From: Reticulascus tulasneorum | Lineage: Eukaryota; Ascomycota; Sordariomycetes; Glomerellales; Reticulascaceae | DNA: 64,000 bases | Assembly (NCBI GenBank): GCA_001557505.1 | Contig: LSAX01000012.1 | Location: forward strand, 744,001-808,000 | Direction: 5' to 3' | Program-made: the position numbers and the translations under genes | Shown here: piece after piece, positions 12,358-24,869 of the stretch | How positions within the stretch are numbered: position 1 is the stretch's first letter | Layout: each line of letters starts with the position of its first letter | The notes under the pieces: model-generated | Seen by the model: only the letters and a program-made list of their open reading frames with translations | Database searches by the model: none | What the model was told of the DNA's origin: nothing

Positions 12358-13448
12358 TGTTCATGCATTGGGGCTGCGGATTACATACTGAACAAGATTA
12401 TCATTTATAGCTGAGACATGGAGCAATGCCGTGGGCCCGTCGTTGCCAGATCTTCCGATCGAACTTCGGAACTTTTGCCGAGTAGAACGAAGCCTGACCT
12501 TTCGGAGATATCTTTCCTGATGGGTTGGCGGCTGCCTGTGATGAAGGAAGCAGAAGTTTCATCACAGGCGCGTGATAAATATTAATGTGACCTCCTTAGT
12601 CAGCCTATACGGACCACTCCTAATTCCGCGACTAGAAGGTCAGCTTGCTGATTGTGAATATGTACGGTGTAGGGGAAGTGGCCAGATGCACAATATTCGT
12701 GCGCAGAACCCAATCAAGAGCAAAATGGTGAAGCCGATTCGACAGTGACTGTGCTAAAAGACTTCGGGGCATAGGCTAAAATGGCAAACATAGGCTATAA
12801 ACTACCTTCAGGAGAAATGCTACCAGATAGGAGTTTAGGCCAGCCTTAGATATAGCTATAAGTTATATCTAAGGTTAAAGTTTGACTCCTTTCAAGGCTG
12901 GGGTGGCATTGGTGCTCGAGCACACTAATAAACATGCTGTGTACAGGCCCAACAGCGACTTGTTCTAGACATCTTTCAAAGCTGAAAAGCGGAAGTTGAA
13001 CCTGAATTGTACTGTTTGACAGGATTCTATTTCAGGATTAACGACCAAGATACCCTACTGAATTAAAAGAAAATTCTGAGCCCCTTTTTGTAAAAAGAAA
13101 AGGAAAAAAACAAAAAAACAAAGGCAGACCTCACATTAACCCTTTCTTGAGCATGGTAGAGGCTGCATGTAGCTCATCGGCTTTCCAACAATACAACTAC
13201 AACTTTGATAGTTGACTGAAAGGATGTAAGTCTGTCTGCACCGCGCGGCCTTACCTCCAATAGGGAAGATCATGCTGGCCCAAGGTCAGATTGGCACAAT
13301 CTTTAATGCGAGGCCAAATGTACAAAACTCACATGGTGGACGTGAGTTACCGAAACGCTGTGATTATACCGAGCCGCACAACTACGTTGCCAAAGTATTA
13401 ATCAATTTACCATGCACCCGTTGGTGCACATTTCCCAAGCCTACACCA
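12358..13448 (+). repeat. NLR1 3' flank, homologous to flanks of NLR2, NLR5 and partly NLR3
   Basis: No gene is supported here. From the stop codon to about 13060 the sequence aligns by eye with 27842-28410 (NLR2) and 61484-61970 (downstream of NLR5). Shared landmarks include tgcattgggg near the stop, acaagattatcattt, a gatgggttggcggct block, and gctgaaaagcggaag near 12983. The last block also appears in mutated form at 46238-46365 behind NLR3. An A-rich tract lies at 13090-13125. Confidence 0.6.
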
Positions 13449-14775
13449 CTACCCGGTCCTGGCCCTGTCAACTGTCTGCTGCCCATTATCATCTATCTCC
13501 GATGTTCCCCCTCGGTCAGCGTATAATGTCTCAATGACATTAAGCACAGTGTCTGGGCGAGGACCTTGCTTGAGCGTGTTGGTTTTTGCAAGCAGAGCTG
13601 TTGTCAAAGCCCAAAGATTGGGAAGCTATTTGTCCGGTTAGATCATAACTGCTATGCCAGTCGAAGAAAATAGAAAATGGTCACGCAAAAAAACGCATCT
13701 TACTTCCTCCTGAACTTTCCGAATCTCCTTCGGGTCTCTCCTGCGTTCAAGCTTTTCGCCTTCCAGACTATTGTTTGCTGCCTTTCCACTACCAGTGTGC
13801 ATTGGGTGCTGCGCAGTGAACGAATTTAGCTCCTGTACAAGAATGTCTTCGGCGCCTAGGGTAATTTGTTCTTGGAAACCTCGACACTCCCATTCGTTCC
13901 AGTCCTTGGAGGCGTTGTGGAGAATACTCAAAAGCCAAGGCAATTGCCGGTTGCGGCTCAATCTCTGATCCTGACACAGCGGAGAGGTTTCTTCAAACAT
14001 CTCTGTGTAATATGCTTCCGCAGCGTCGTCGAGAGTGTCGAAGCCTACAGCTGCAGCTTGATCCATGACATAACGGATGCGGTCCTGAATTGGAGCAGTA
14101 GCGTGTACCTTACGATGAATGTCATGTACCACGTCGGCGGCGTAGTTAGGGAAGTCCTGCTGATCCTCTTTGTTGGGGCTTGGGCCATACAGGCTCTGTG
14201 GTGAGTAGAATGTGGACTCCACTCCGAATTCCGCGGTCAAATCGTTGGATTTAGCGACGGCGGCTTGGCCTGCGACTTCAGCTCCACGCGAAGAACAGCC
14301 ACAGTCCGTACCATCTGACGGTGCTGACGAACTTAGCATACTGTGCCTTGCCATATATAGATGTATTAGCAAGTGATGCGATCCACCTACTCATAAGGAA
14401 ATCAGCACTGGCCGCAGAGTCATGTCGCATCGCCGGTGTCGGCCACGCCGAGTTCACCATTGTGGATGTCGTGTCGCGTGACCAAACTCTGGTCGATTCG
14501 TCAACCTGCGGCTCGTGTACGTTCACATTATCCCGAAGCTCTTGGAGCTTGTTTTCCGAGCGTTGACCTGTAAAGGATGCTGTCAGCCATTCGATGTCTT
14601 TCTCACAGTCTAGGAGGTTTGATCGGGCTCTGCACAGACGATACGTTCGATCCGCACGGTTCAGGGCTCTTTTTTTCTCCTTGCCATTTGAAGATTGAGT
14701 GCAGTCATCTACATGGTTGCGAGGCTCTGCAAAGCGCTCGCAGTTGGGAGCGACGTTCGTCTCGACAGAGGCCAT
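13449..14775 (-). CDS. bZIP-A: bZIP transcription factor, four exons (about 376 aa)
   Basis: Predicted nuclear DNA-binding regulator. Exons by eye: 14775-14640, 14567-14387, 14340-13704, 13625-13449 (377 codons with stop). Removing the first intron (72 bp, itself free of stops) rebuilds a basic region and leucine zipper start: RALNRADRTYR joined to QRSENKLQELRDNV. The splice falls inside the same Arg codon as in bZIP-B. The C-terminal half has a domain shared with bZIP-B: a helix with AYY, then DQRLSRNRQLPW, an EWECRGFQEQI segment and a final exon starting LPNLWAL. The basic region departs from consensus (RAD instead of RAA or VAQ), which may alter DNA binding. The third intron has a weak-looking GTGGAT donor. 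Targets unknown. It lies next to an ABC transporter pseudogene. Confidence 0.72.
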
Positions 14776-16098
14776 AACGCAACGAAAAAAGAGAATCGAA
14801 TATCAAGCTTTCTTGGTGGGATATAGCTGAGACCTCGAAGGGGATAGCAGTTTCTGTCTTTGAACTCGAGGCTCTGGTAGTCAAGCACGAAAATAAGATT
14901 CGCTCCTACGTATTCGCTATCAAAAAGGATGATGGTGTAATTAAAGCCAAAACAATATCTTGGCATGCTTGTCATTCTGCCTGTGTGGACGGATATGAAG
15001 TCTCTCCAGCGGGTTGGGTTTCTCATTCGGGGCCAGCGTAGGAAGGATGTCTTGCCCATCCGAATCTGACGATACTCTCCTCATATGCACCTGGCCACGA
15101 TTGGACCATTGTCGCCGGGAGAGCGCTCAACTTTGATCCACATATCGCAGCGGTGCTAACTTGGTGAGAAGGAATATTTGCGCTGCTTTGTAAAACCTGA
15201 CACTAAAACAGCTCATATGGCATCCTTACGTAAGCTGACAACGAAGAGGATTTCCCAGCGCTGCACACTTAGTTTGTGCCAAGCACAGTGGATTCGAACC
15301 TGCTTACGCCAAGTCAGGGACCAAGTTTAAAGCATTTGGCCACGGCATGAGTTTCGATTTTTCGGCAGTTACGGAGAGTGTGCAGTTACGAAGGATGCAA
15401 TTAACTTTACGAAGGAATGTCTCGCCACCCTCAGTTCTGGAAGAGCATCCCACGAATATTGTCCGTGCCAAGAAACTCTCACTAGGCTTCCGCTATACCA
15501 AATCTCATCAGCCAATAGGGGTTGCTTCTGCGTCCTGCAGAAGAGGCCTTAATTTATGGTCCTGCAGGGGAACCGGCGGTCGATCTTCCTCCTGTTGACG
15601 AAGCCAAACGTAGCATTCATGAGCAAGTTAATCCTCCGACACTAGTTATAGTCACTGACTCAGGAGCTAAGCCGATTGAGGGCTCTCGATACAGGTGTGG
15701 GACGAAGACATAGAGGACTACAAGCTCATTAGTAATCAGCCTCCTGGCGAAGGCCCTGCACGCCCTGTTGCGTCCATCACAAGAATTTATTCACTCCGTG
15801 GACATGTGAGCGACCCTTTCAAAAGCACGAGGTAGAGGCGAGGCGGGTTGACACGCAGCAATATCATTGCGGCCGAAGCATTGGCAAATATATGAAAGTT
15901 TACCTTCCAAGCTAAGTGCAAAACTCGAATATCCAGTTAGAGATAGCTGTTTTTGTGTTTTGATCTATTAACTGGTCCCAAGCACCGCAAATGCTGCTCT
16001 ACCATGAGATAGTATAGATTCCTTCACTTACTACGCTCGAATGATGTATAACACTATAGTAATATGTGTAGTCTCTAGATCTACAATGGCAAATGATG
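14776..16098. other. Spacer between bZIP-A and the ABC transporter relic
   Basis: About 1.3 kb. Plus-strand coding-like fragments occur at 15522-15713 and, in another frame, about 15682-15836 (VWDEDIEDYKLISN then RPVASITRIYSLRG). They could be two halves of a frameshifted gene, but I recognise no family. A tRNA-like T-arm sequence on the minus strand near 15290 does not fold into a tRNA. Nothing else is supported. Confidence 0.35.
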
Positions 16099-18667
16099 TT
16101 AAGCATCATCGACCTTTATCGATCTAAAGCCTGGTTTTGACACTAAGCATATTTTGTTAGATCGGGCACTCAAGCTCGCAAAGGAGTACCGTACCAGTTC
16201 CCAATAAACGCCGTGTTTCTTGAATAGCTCACTAAGGGTCACCATTTCCACCACATTCCCATCGTAATACAAAGATGGCGTCTGCCTTTTGAACAGTTGA
16301 AAGCAGTGAGCCACGAAAATCATGGCTCGGCCGGTGCGAGCTCTCTCGAAAGCGGCTTGAACAATCTTCTCGGATGCGGAATCCCAGCGCCGAATTTGCT
16401 TCGTTAAGAGACGAATCTTGGGATTACGAATTAGGGCACGTGCAATTGCGATTCGCTGCTTCTGCCCTCCAGACATGGAAACATCTTTTTGACCGACGTC
16501 GGTATCGTAGCCCTCAGGTAGGGACACGATGAAATCATGGATGGAAGCATCGCGACAAATCTCATGGAATTTCTCCTCCAAAACAGCTTTAGGATCAACT
16601 ACGCCAAAAAAGATGTTGTTTCACATGGTTCCACGAAACAGGGTCGGCTCTTGAGACACAAGAGATAGATTTTGCCGATAGACATACACGTTAAATCGTT
16701 GATATTAATACCGCTGCAAAGGATAGCGCCTTAGCTTGTTCCAAGGTCGTAGAACCGCTCTGGAAAGGAAATAATGGCGATTTCCCTACATCCCGACGGC
16801 CCGACGAAGGCCACATACTGATCCTTCTTGATACTTGAGTTGAGCCCATTAAAGACGCGGATACCCCAGGTAGGATACTTGAAACGGACGTCTCGCATCT
16901 CATTATGCATGCCGCCATCTGCTCTATGGATGTCGTTTTTGTTCTGCGTCTCGGCTCGGTTGACCTCCACGGATGCATGGATGTCGAGTATGCGATTTGC
17001 AGCTGTTGCCGCCTGTGCAGCATTAGGAGCAATGGAAAGGGCTTGGCCTGCTCCATCCGCACCTTGTATGATAGCCATGAAGCAAATGAAAAACGTGTCC
17101 ATCGTGTGCTCGCCACTGAGTAAGAGTCTACCGCCAATACCAAAAGACTAATGCCTGACAACCGAGACTAATGCTATCTGCAAAGCCGTAAAGCACAGCC
17201 GTCCACTGAGCCTTTCGACGAGCTGCTTGTACATGGCCGTCTAAGAGCTTTTGGTATCTACTGTTGATTGAGCCTTCAATCATGAGCGCAAAGACAGTTC
17301 TGAGCGCCTCTATGGCTTCGCTAGCGAACTGCGAGCTTTCCACAAAGACATCTGGGTCCAGTTGGTCAAATCGAACCCTTGTGTCGAAATTGCCAGCACC
17401 AGAGACTAGCATGGTTGGCATCGTGAAGAACAGAGCAATTAAGTCAAGCTTCCAACCGAAACTGAGAGCGATTGCAACGCAACCAATAACGATCCAAATT
17501 CTGGAGAGGAGCAACGCCAAGTTCAAGCCTAGAAATTCCTCAAACTGCTTCGCGTCGCCCGCGAGCCGGGTGCCTAGCGTTCCGTAAGAGCTACTGTCTT
17601 CATCGAAAATATAGCATGTGAATAAGATACTGCTTTTTTATAAGTCGAACTGACAGAGTATTGGACTCGCAGTCCAATCCATCCCTCGAGGAGGTAGGCA
17701 AAACCAACGCTGCCGGGTCGAGCAACCCACATCAACCCTCAGAAATCCCCTTGTCTCTTAAGTTCATTACCACCTAGGAGGAAGACATTGAGGACCTGCT
17801 CAAGAGCCAGGCCTGCATCGGTGTGCCGGCTGCGAGAGCCATGGCGGATAATACAATGCCAACATAGTAAAGCCACTGCGTTCGTTGCCTGTATAGAATC
17901 GCCCCGAAGCTACGGGTCGGGTTTCGAGGTTTCTGGGCTGCATTTTCCTCCTGCTTGTTCACGAGAGCCGAATCAGTCAGCTGGTCAGTATCGTTATGCG
18001 TGTTGTCATTCAAATTTCCGCCAGGTTCTGGTGCCAATGCTTCCAATACTTGGGTCTCCATTTCACCAGTAGGGGCCAATTGAAGCGATTGCGCTCTGAC
18101 CAAGGCACTGTAAACGCCGTACAAGTTACCAAGGAGGCTCTGGTGTGTTCCCTGCTCGACTGTTCGCCCATTCTGTAGGCGACTTGGGCTTGTCATCAGA
18201 TCGGTCACTGTTTTCATCTTTCGACGTCTCTGGGGTCTTAGCCACGATTACCTGTGGGAACATGTGCTGTTCTCTCAAAGAATACCATCTTTCTAACAAC
18301 CCGACGATAGTACTTTTGCCGGAGCCAGACTGGCCGACGGGCGCAGTGTTCTGGCCCGGCCGAATGCGAAAGCTCGGCGTATCTAGGACTTTGACACCCG
18401 GGACGGCTGGGATACGCAAAATTTACGTCTCTAAATACTAAAACTCCAGAGGCAATATCTGGTTTGAGAGCTGGAGATGGGAAGAGGTGCGTCAATAACG
18501 GGAAGAATTCGCACGCACGCAGCAACCATCGCCTTGCTGACAGCCATGAGTGGCGTCGATACACGTTCCAGGGATGTGAGAACCATCATGACTGAAACAA
18601 GCATGACGATAACAACACGTGTTTGATTCTGGTTCTGTCGCGCACCCATTGCCTGGGTCTGGGCCAT
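16099..18667 (-). pseudogene. ABCB-type (MDR) ABC transporter pseudogene
   Basis: Remnant of a full-size TMD-NBD-TMD-NBD multidrug exporter, normally a plasma-membrane efflux pump. Reading leftward: the end of TMD1 (ERVSTPLMAVSKAMVAA), an NBD1 with intact Walker A (GQSGSGKSTIVGLLERWY), then a jump to the end of NBD1 (NGRTVEQGTHQSLLG). Signature, Walker B and H-loop of NBD1 are missing. TMD2 pieces lie at 17128-17526 and 17774-17950. In NBD2 the Walker A lysine is gone (GPSGCREIAI) and Walker B is replaced (RLLTKQIRRWDS), but the signature MSGGQKQRIAIARAL remains. Several frameshifts separate the pieces, and most of TMD1 is missing on the right. It cannot code for a working ATPase. It sits between two paralogous bZIP genes. 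Confidence 0.9.
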
Positions 18668-19803
18668 CAGCCATCTTGTGTAGATTAATTGACAACTCTG
18701 AGGATTGTGGCAACTCTGCGACCGGTCCCTTTTTTTTTCAAATTTCTTTTCTTCAATTTTTAATTTTATTAGTAATATGGGTCTACAAAGCTTGGACCGT
18801 CATTCAGGGAGCGACGGTCCGTGCCGACCTGCCCATTAAAACGAGGGGTGGATCAACTAAGGGTACCTAGGTACCTACCTTAAGTACACCTACCTTACCT
18901 TAACGTAGGTAGGTAGGTAAGGAAGGTACGTAGGTAACATTTGCCGAGCCCAGTACCTCAAGTGTGGTCCACCAAAACGCTCAATAGGAATATGTTTACG
19001 AAGGAAGCTGGGGCAGGAGGATACCACCTCGCAAGCAGTCCTTCGAAACACCCAGCATGACGTTAGAACTTTAAAAAGGCAAAAGGCGACACATTGAGCA
19101 CCAGGCAACCTCGACTTGAAATACGCCACCCGCATGGCTAATGGGACCAGATCTCGGAAACATAAATGCACATAAGCTTATCTGCTCCTCCATCGAAATA
19201 CATCCAATCAATTCCGCCACCTTACTAGGGTGCCTTAGTACACTATTCGATGAGAAATGCTCCGATTGGCTCCAAAGGACGGCTCGTTGCCGCGTTTGAG
19301 CAACTTAAGTTTGGCATTAATCATTATATGATGCGGCATTCAAGGGCATGGGCCGCAGTTTCGGCACTTCCCATGTACGGCCGTATGGATCGAGCTCACA
19401 GGTAAAGGGATGACCATGTGGAAGAGGGTAGTTTGTGTGGGATCTGAACAGACATCCTAGGGTCGTCGATTTACCATGGATGGCTGACGTCCAGCACCCT
19501 CGAGAACGAGACACCAAATGTACCAGTATATACTTCTATAGAGGCTCGTGTTCTGGACTATCACGCAGTCTGTATCGTGCACTAATACGAAATCGCCAAG
19601 TGCTCGTCCTGCCACTACGAATAGGTGCAAGCAGGTGCCACTCTCCTCCGACTAGGAGATCTGTAATGTACCTTATCGGCATGCGCTTGCTATGTATGAT
19701 ACCTTCGAGTTTTGGGAAATGGTATGACCAGGACTAATCGCCAATCCTTGGCCTATACAACTGCTGCCACCAAACTTTCTCGAGTATACGCTTCCCGTCC
19801 TCC
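18668..19803. other. Spacer with simple repeats
   Basis: About 1.1 kb with no supported gene. It holds a T-rich tract (18727-18775) and a run of TAGG/CCTA tetranucleotides (about 18865-18935, with gtaggtaggtagg). The latter can pair with the preceding taccttacctta tract. Confidence 0.5.
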
Positions 19804-21470
19804 TCACAGACATTTCTTGAGCAGTAAAATAAGTTGGTCATTTGGTATATGACCAACGCAATGCAGCAATAAAGTGGTACCGAGCGCTGCATTGGCACGG
19901 TCTCGCTGTCTCATTTCACCACTACGAGCAGCCACTGCCACGTTGAGTGTCCACCAATTTGGTATCTGGCATGGGCGTTACAGCCGTTCTGGGACAACTG
20001 GAAGCGGAGGATGGTTACTTACCTGATCTTGGACCATTCTCTTCATCGCCATGGTAGGATGTTCTCTGGACCTTGTATCGTTTCGGTCTGGCTCCTCGAC
20101 TAAACGCGCAATCTTGGTCACCAACGAGTCGCGCACATTCTCACTCTCGGAGATCAGCATTCTCTCGGCTGTCTTCAAGATTTCATCATGAAAACCCCGT
20201 CGCTCCCATGGGCTCCATTCCCCAGTAGCAAGGAATACTTTCTCAATGACTCGGGGCAGTCGCCGGTTGCGACTCAGCCGTTGTTCGTTGGCCAGTGGCG
20301 ACGAATCGCCGAAGCTGCCACAGTAGTATGCCGTTACCAGCTCATCAAAGTTCTCGAAGCCTGCAGCATGAACCCGCTCCATAATGTTCTCGAAACGCTC
20401 GTTCAGTGGCGTATTCTTTGCTGAGATGGTCGAGGGACCGCGTATATCAATGGATGATTCCACGTCTGCAGCTGCCGCGCGTGCTGTACTACCCTGACCG
20501 GTCTGCACCGGTGGCCTTGGTGGATTAGTCATGGACAGGGACACGTGTTCCGTACTCTGGTTGCTCTGAGAGAGGGCGTCAAGCCTCCAGATATCGGCGA
20601 GGGGATCGAAATCGACATCCATGTTGTCTGTAAGTTCGGACATTGATCCAGAGTTGTCATTATTGGCTTGTTTTGGTTGGCTTATACTGCGTGCAGCTGC
20701 TTGCAATATCAGCTCTGAATCAGCTGACGGTTCGCTGCGACCTACTTGTGGAACCGTCCATCTGAAGATCGGCGTCCGGCATCATCATTTCCTCATGCGA
20801 AGGGTTGAATTTATTCAGAAGCTGCGTCTGGAACCGCAGCCAATCGAGCATGAGATCGCGAGACATCTTTGGCGACCGATCAACCCCTGCAGAGATTGGC
20901 TGGATCTGAGCTTGCAACTGAGACAGTGGATTATTAGCTAGTAAGTTACCCATCAGCCCCGTATTCTGCAGCAGTTCCATGTTATCCAATCCCTCTGCAT
21001 GCCGGTTATAGAAGCTTGGGTGCTGCAGCAGATGGAATCTGGGATCCGCATTTTCAGTCGGGTTGGGCAAAACTTGTTCTCTTTGCACGGCAGGTAGTGG
21101 TGTTTGGCTACTTGGGAGGGTTCCTGGAATACTTTTAATGCTGCTACTACTCCTGAAGTTTCTAGTGATGTTTTCAGCATTCTGCGCTCCGCCGCCCTCG
21201 TGATACTCCAGTCTTGCTTGGAGTTCTCCAAGGCGTGCCTTAATGCGATGACCTAGGTATTCGTTAAGCTTCTTCATGTTTTTCCTAAGTGGCATGGAGA
21301 ATCTCACGATATAATCTTTGGGCAACCCTGTTTTGTATTTTCTTCTTCTCTTTGGGATCTTCGATTCCTGTCCAGTCGTCCTCGGCAGGCACCTCACTCG
21401 TACTTGGTAAGGAGTGCCGTGCCGGGTGTCCATTAGAAGAAGGCGGGTTTGCGCTGGCTGAGTTAGACAT
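19804..21470 (-). CDS. bZIP-B: bZIP transcription factor, four exons (about 502 aa)
   Basis: Predicted nuclear regulator and paralogue of bZIP-A. Exons by eye: 21470-21308, 21252-20746, 20699-20023, 19965-19804 (503 codons with stop). The bZIP starts with the fungal DDWTGIEDPKEKKKIQNR and reads across a 55-bp intron (GTGAGA donor, CTAG acceptor) into RHRIKARLGELQARLEYHE. The splice falls in the same Arg codon as in bZIP-A. A long low-complexity middle follows. The C-terminal domain is shared with bZIP-A: ELVTAYYCGSF, NEQRLSRNRRLPR, a WSPWERRGF segment and a final exon starting IPNWWTL. The third intron acceptor could be at either of two AGs 3 bp apart. Without the last intron (GTAAGT donor) the frame would end 15 codons later. 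No damage seen. Confidence 0.8.
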
Positions 21471-24400
21471 GATGCAATATGATGCGATATTACGAACTCG
21501 AAATTGACGACTAAGTTGGGCAGAATGGAGTGGAATGTGTTGCTCTTAGTGTATTATATGCTGGTCCTAGCCTTGCAATAATTTCTTGTCGTTATGCACA
21601 AGCCGTAATTCCATTTGAACATACCACCTGGCCCGCACTGTGATCGACCATGCTGTTGATCTGCGCAAACCTTCTCAAATCGACAGTTCGATGCAGTTGG
21701 TCTCCACATCGGGAATCTCGGCATTGGAATGCAATTTAGTCCGCAGTGCCTCGGACTTTCTCGCTCGCATTCATGAATTCGGCGAATTGCGCTTCAAGGA
21801 CCGGGGACTTTGTGGTTTGTAGCTTCTGCTGACGTGAAGGCCGCCAGGGGCGGAGTTCTCATTGGCTGAGACGTTTGAAGGATTGCAGGATTGCTTCCGA
21901 CTCTGTGCCAAGATCCTGATGTCACGGCACATCCAAATGTATCCGAGGGACGGGATGCTCTGCTGCGCCTCCCCGCGCGTGGTGGGATTCTTCTTGCCGC
22001 AATTAATCAACTTCGCAATAATGTACAGGTTAGTAAATGTGCTTCACTGTCTGAAGTGCGCGTGGGTCGGACTACCCGAGATGGCCTATACGGCCAGAGT
22101 ATGCACAACCAGAGTTCACCCGAAGTCACTACGGCTATCTCCCTGCTCTGCGGGGAGGCATACATGATACTGAGATTCCCATAATGAGCTTTATATAAGT
22201 GAAATTTATTGTTTCGCGAGTTTAGCGTAGATCCTAGCTAGATTTTCAAAATGAAACAAAGAGGGTAGACTGTATGGACTTCGTTCGATATAGAGAAATA
22301 GGACTTTTGTTTCGTTTTTTGTTTTAGGTAAGATGGCCCCCAGTGAAGATTGAACCTGCGCGTGACCAAGGCTCTTGGAACCAATTCCAATGCCACAGCG
22401 GCGCGTGCCGTCTCCAATTCATTATCGCCCCTGGTCAAGCCTACTTACCAATACAAGCGTGATGTCTTCCACCGTAAAGTAGTCGTGTATCGCGTTTCAC
22501 TTGCAGACTACCCTGTCACCTCCTCGGCGTAGGCAACCTATCCACAGCCTTCTTATCCTTGTCGTAGTAAATTTTATGTAGCAATCGTAATAATATCAGG
22601 TTATTAGCAAATTAGTTGCGATAGGCTGCAACTTAAAACGCACAACAATTGGTCATACATCCCTCTTCTCTGATGCGACTTCTCCCACATCTTATCTGCT
22701 CAATGTAGCAGGGTCCCAAAGATTTGCAGATCTGAGCTAGGGGAATGGCTGATTCCGTTAGAGGCAAAGGAGGGGGCCAGAGTGGAGGCGTATGAACTCT
22801 CAATCACTACGTTCTTACAGCAGCGTTAACAAGGCCCATTTTCATCACCATGCCGTCCGGACAATGTCTTTTTCTGCTTGCTTCAAGGACCCGCTTATCA
22901 ATCTCTGCGGTAAGATTAGAGGCTGCCTTTATATACACTCCCCCTACCTCTGTGATAGCTGAACTAAGGGGTATTCCACCCCCAATCCTCGTAGAGAGAG
23001 CACGCAGTCGGTTCACTAAAGTATGACGAAGGTCAAATTGAGCGCTCAAAAGCCGGGTTCTAAGATGTAATGTTTCTACGCTTGCCATTTGCAAGTCAAC
23101 ACTTCTACGAATCACATATATGTAACAGGGATAATCTTGGGGTTCTTCGGCGTCAACGAAGTATTGATTTTAAGGTGCCTGCTTGTCAAAGTCGATTTTT
23201 TCTTATTCTTTAGAAAAATCATTTCACCCTTCCTTGTTCGGAAGTTCTATAGAACAAAACGTTTGACAAATTGCAGAGAGCAGGTCGGGCTTGAACATCA
23301 ACGGACGAAGAAGACGTACTTTTTATTTATCGTGACATGATAAGCTCATAATAAGACAGAGCGGAAACCATCGGTCGCAGTACATAGATTCAGTTCATAT
23401 TCTATAAAGGGGACACCACAGTTATTTTACTTTGGTAACATCTCAGGTGGCAGAAGATGGGCCTCTCGTCCGTGCGGTGAAGAACATAAGACGTATACCA
23501 ACCGCCCGTGCAAAACTGAATACTCCAACATAGGAATTAGCCCTAATCTACATCCTGAATGATACTAGAAGATTGTCATAGTCTTGAAATATCGCAGGCA
23601 CGGCTGCAAAGTAAGGTAGAAGTGACGGATTAAGTCAAAGCACCTTCTTCAGCCGCCCTCAACCTTTCAGTCACCTTTACAACCTTAACCTTACTCTGCT
23701 AGTTTCATTCTAACTAACTTGATATTGATCAAATCCCTCTACGCCCTTCGATGAAGTCATATACAGAATCCGAGGTCTCTCAGGCCTTGCATGATATTGC
23801 AAATGTGGCCAGTGTCAAACAAGTTGCTTACTACTGAGCGATTCTAAGGTCAGCCCTTAGGCACATGATAGAAGTTCAAATCCGCACGCAGAGGCTGCCG
23901 GGCCTGGCAACTCTTTGATAAGACGCGAGAAGAGCTATTAGCGCAGTGTGTGCTTATGCAAGCTTCACTACGGCTTCCGTCAATGCACGCATCACGAATT
24001 GTTGAGGCTGTTTGCTCAGCGGATTCTTGATATTAATCGGGACCGAAAGCTACTCAAAAAAAGGTTAGATCAACGCGTTCTTACAGAGAAACCGTTCCAG
24101 CAAGGTACAGAGAACGAAGTATATTAACTCAATGCGTATTTACTACGGTATCCTGGCACGTACTCCCTAAATAGCTAGCCGCCACAGTTTAAGGATGGAG
24201 AATCAATTTTCATCATACATATCATCATATACATAGCTTGATGTCCGGCATGACCCGTCAGTCTTCATCCTCGACACAGCAAACAGGTTCATTAGTGCAG
24301 CGGGAGCGCACTAGATAAACCTCCAGTAGTACCGATGAAGCTGTAACTGTGGTTATTAGAGTCCGGCTGCGATATTTTGAGCTCCCGACCATTAAGGCTA

Positions 24401-24599
24401 TCATGCATTGAGTAGTGGGGAAATTGATGAAAGTGGGATAACAAGGGCATTGGGGAGGCTGACCTGGTACCTATCAGGGAGTTTCCCAGAAGCGAGTTAT
24501 CTGTGCCTTGACAGGTGGACAATTGCGGTGCGCGTTATGCATTGCGTCCGGCACGCGGAGCACATTCAAAGTTGACAGCCCCAACACATGACGGGAAGT
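21471..24599. other. Long spacer with few signals
   Basis: About 3.1 kb. Apart from the weak frame listed separately at 22807-23088, no coding region is supported. A minus-strand tRNA-like T-arm near 22340-22360 does not have a matching stem. The stretch 23100-24300 is fairly AT-rich and may be decayed repeat DNA. Confidence 0.4.
22807..23088 (-). other. Unassigned 93-aa open frame
   Basis: Frame from an ATG at 23088 to a stop at 22807. It codes for a helical, Arg/Leu-rich peptide (LRTRLLSAQFDLRHTLVNRL, later VGGVYIKAASNLTAEIDKR). The composition looks protein-like and could be a fragment of a transposon-encoded polyprotein, but I do not recognise a domain and there are no promoter or splice clues. 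It may equally be chance. Confidence 0.22.
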
Positions 24600-24869
24600 C
24601 ACGTGACCTTCCATGGCCCTTCGAAGAGCCTAACTGAGCAATCTGACATTGCATGCCACGCTTGCGGCTGTGCTGCCAGCCTTGCGCGATTTGGCCCAAC
24701 TGTTACAGGCACATCATGATCACTCTACATCTCTCCAACTTGGAACTATGTATCCCGCGCGTTGCGTTGTTGCCACTTCATCAAATCGCCGATCTCGATA
24801 GCTTCGGAGAGCTTGTCTTTGTCTGTGCATCTGCACCCGACCGCCTTTTCTGGCGACGAATATCGAAGC
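24600..24869 (+). promoter_or_regulatory. NLR2 upstream region with CACGTG and shared motif
   Basis: CACGTG at 24600-24605 (TCACGTGA-like) and tgctgccagccttgc at 24671-24685, matching motifs upstream of NLR1 and NLR5 at comparable distance and in the same order. The rest of the NLR2 promoter is much more divergent than the NLR1/NLR5 pair, which makes the retained motif noteworthy. No protein is assigned to it. Confidence 0.45.

Noticed and set aside
15280..15350. tRNA-like sequence on the minus strand (ggttcgaatcc)
   Set aside because: The T-arm stem does not pair and no acceptor or anticodon stem can be formed. It may be an old tRNA-derived fragment.
18860..18935. TAGG/CCTA repeats as telomeric sequence
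   Set aside because: Fungal telomeres are usually TTAGGG. This tract is an irregular tetranucleotide microsatellite.
22335..22440. Second tRNA-like sequence on the minus strand (caggttcaatc)
   Set aside because: The T-stem again does not pair and no cloverleaf was found.
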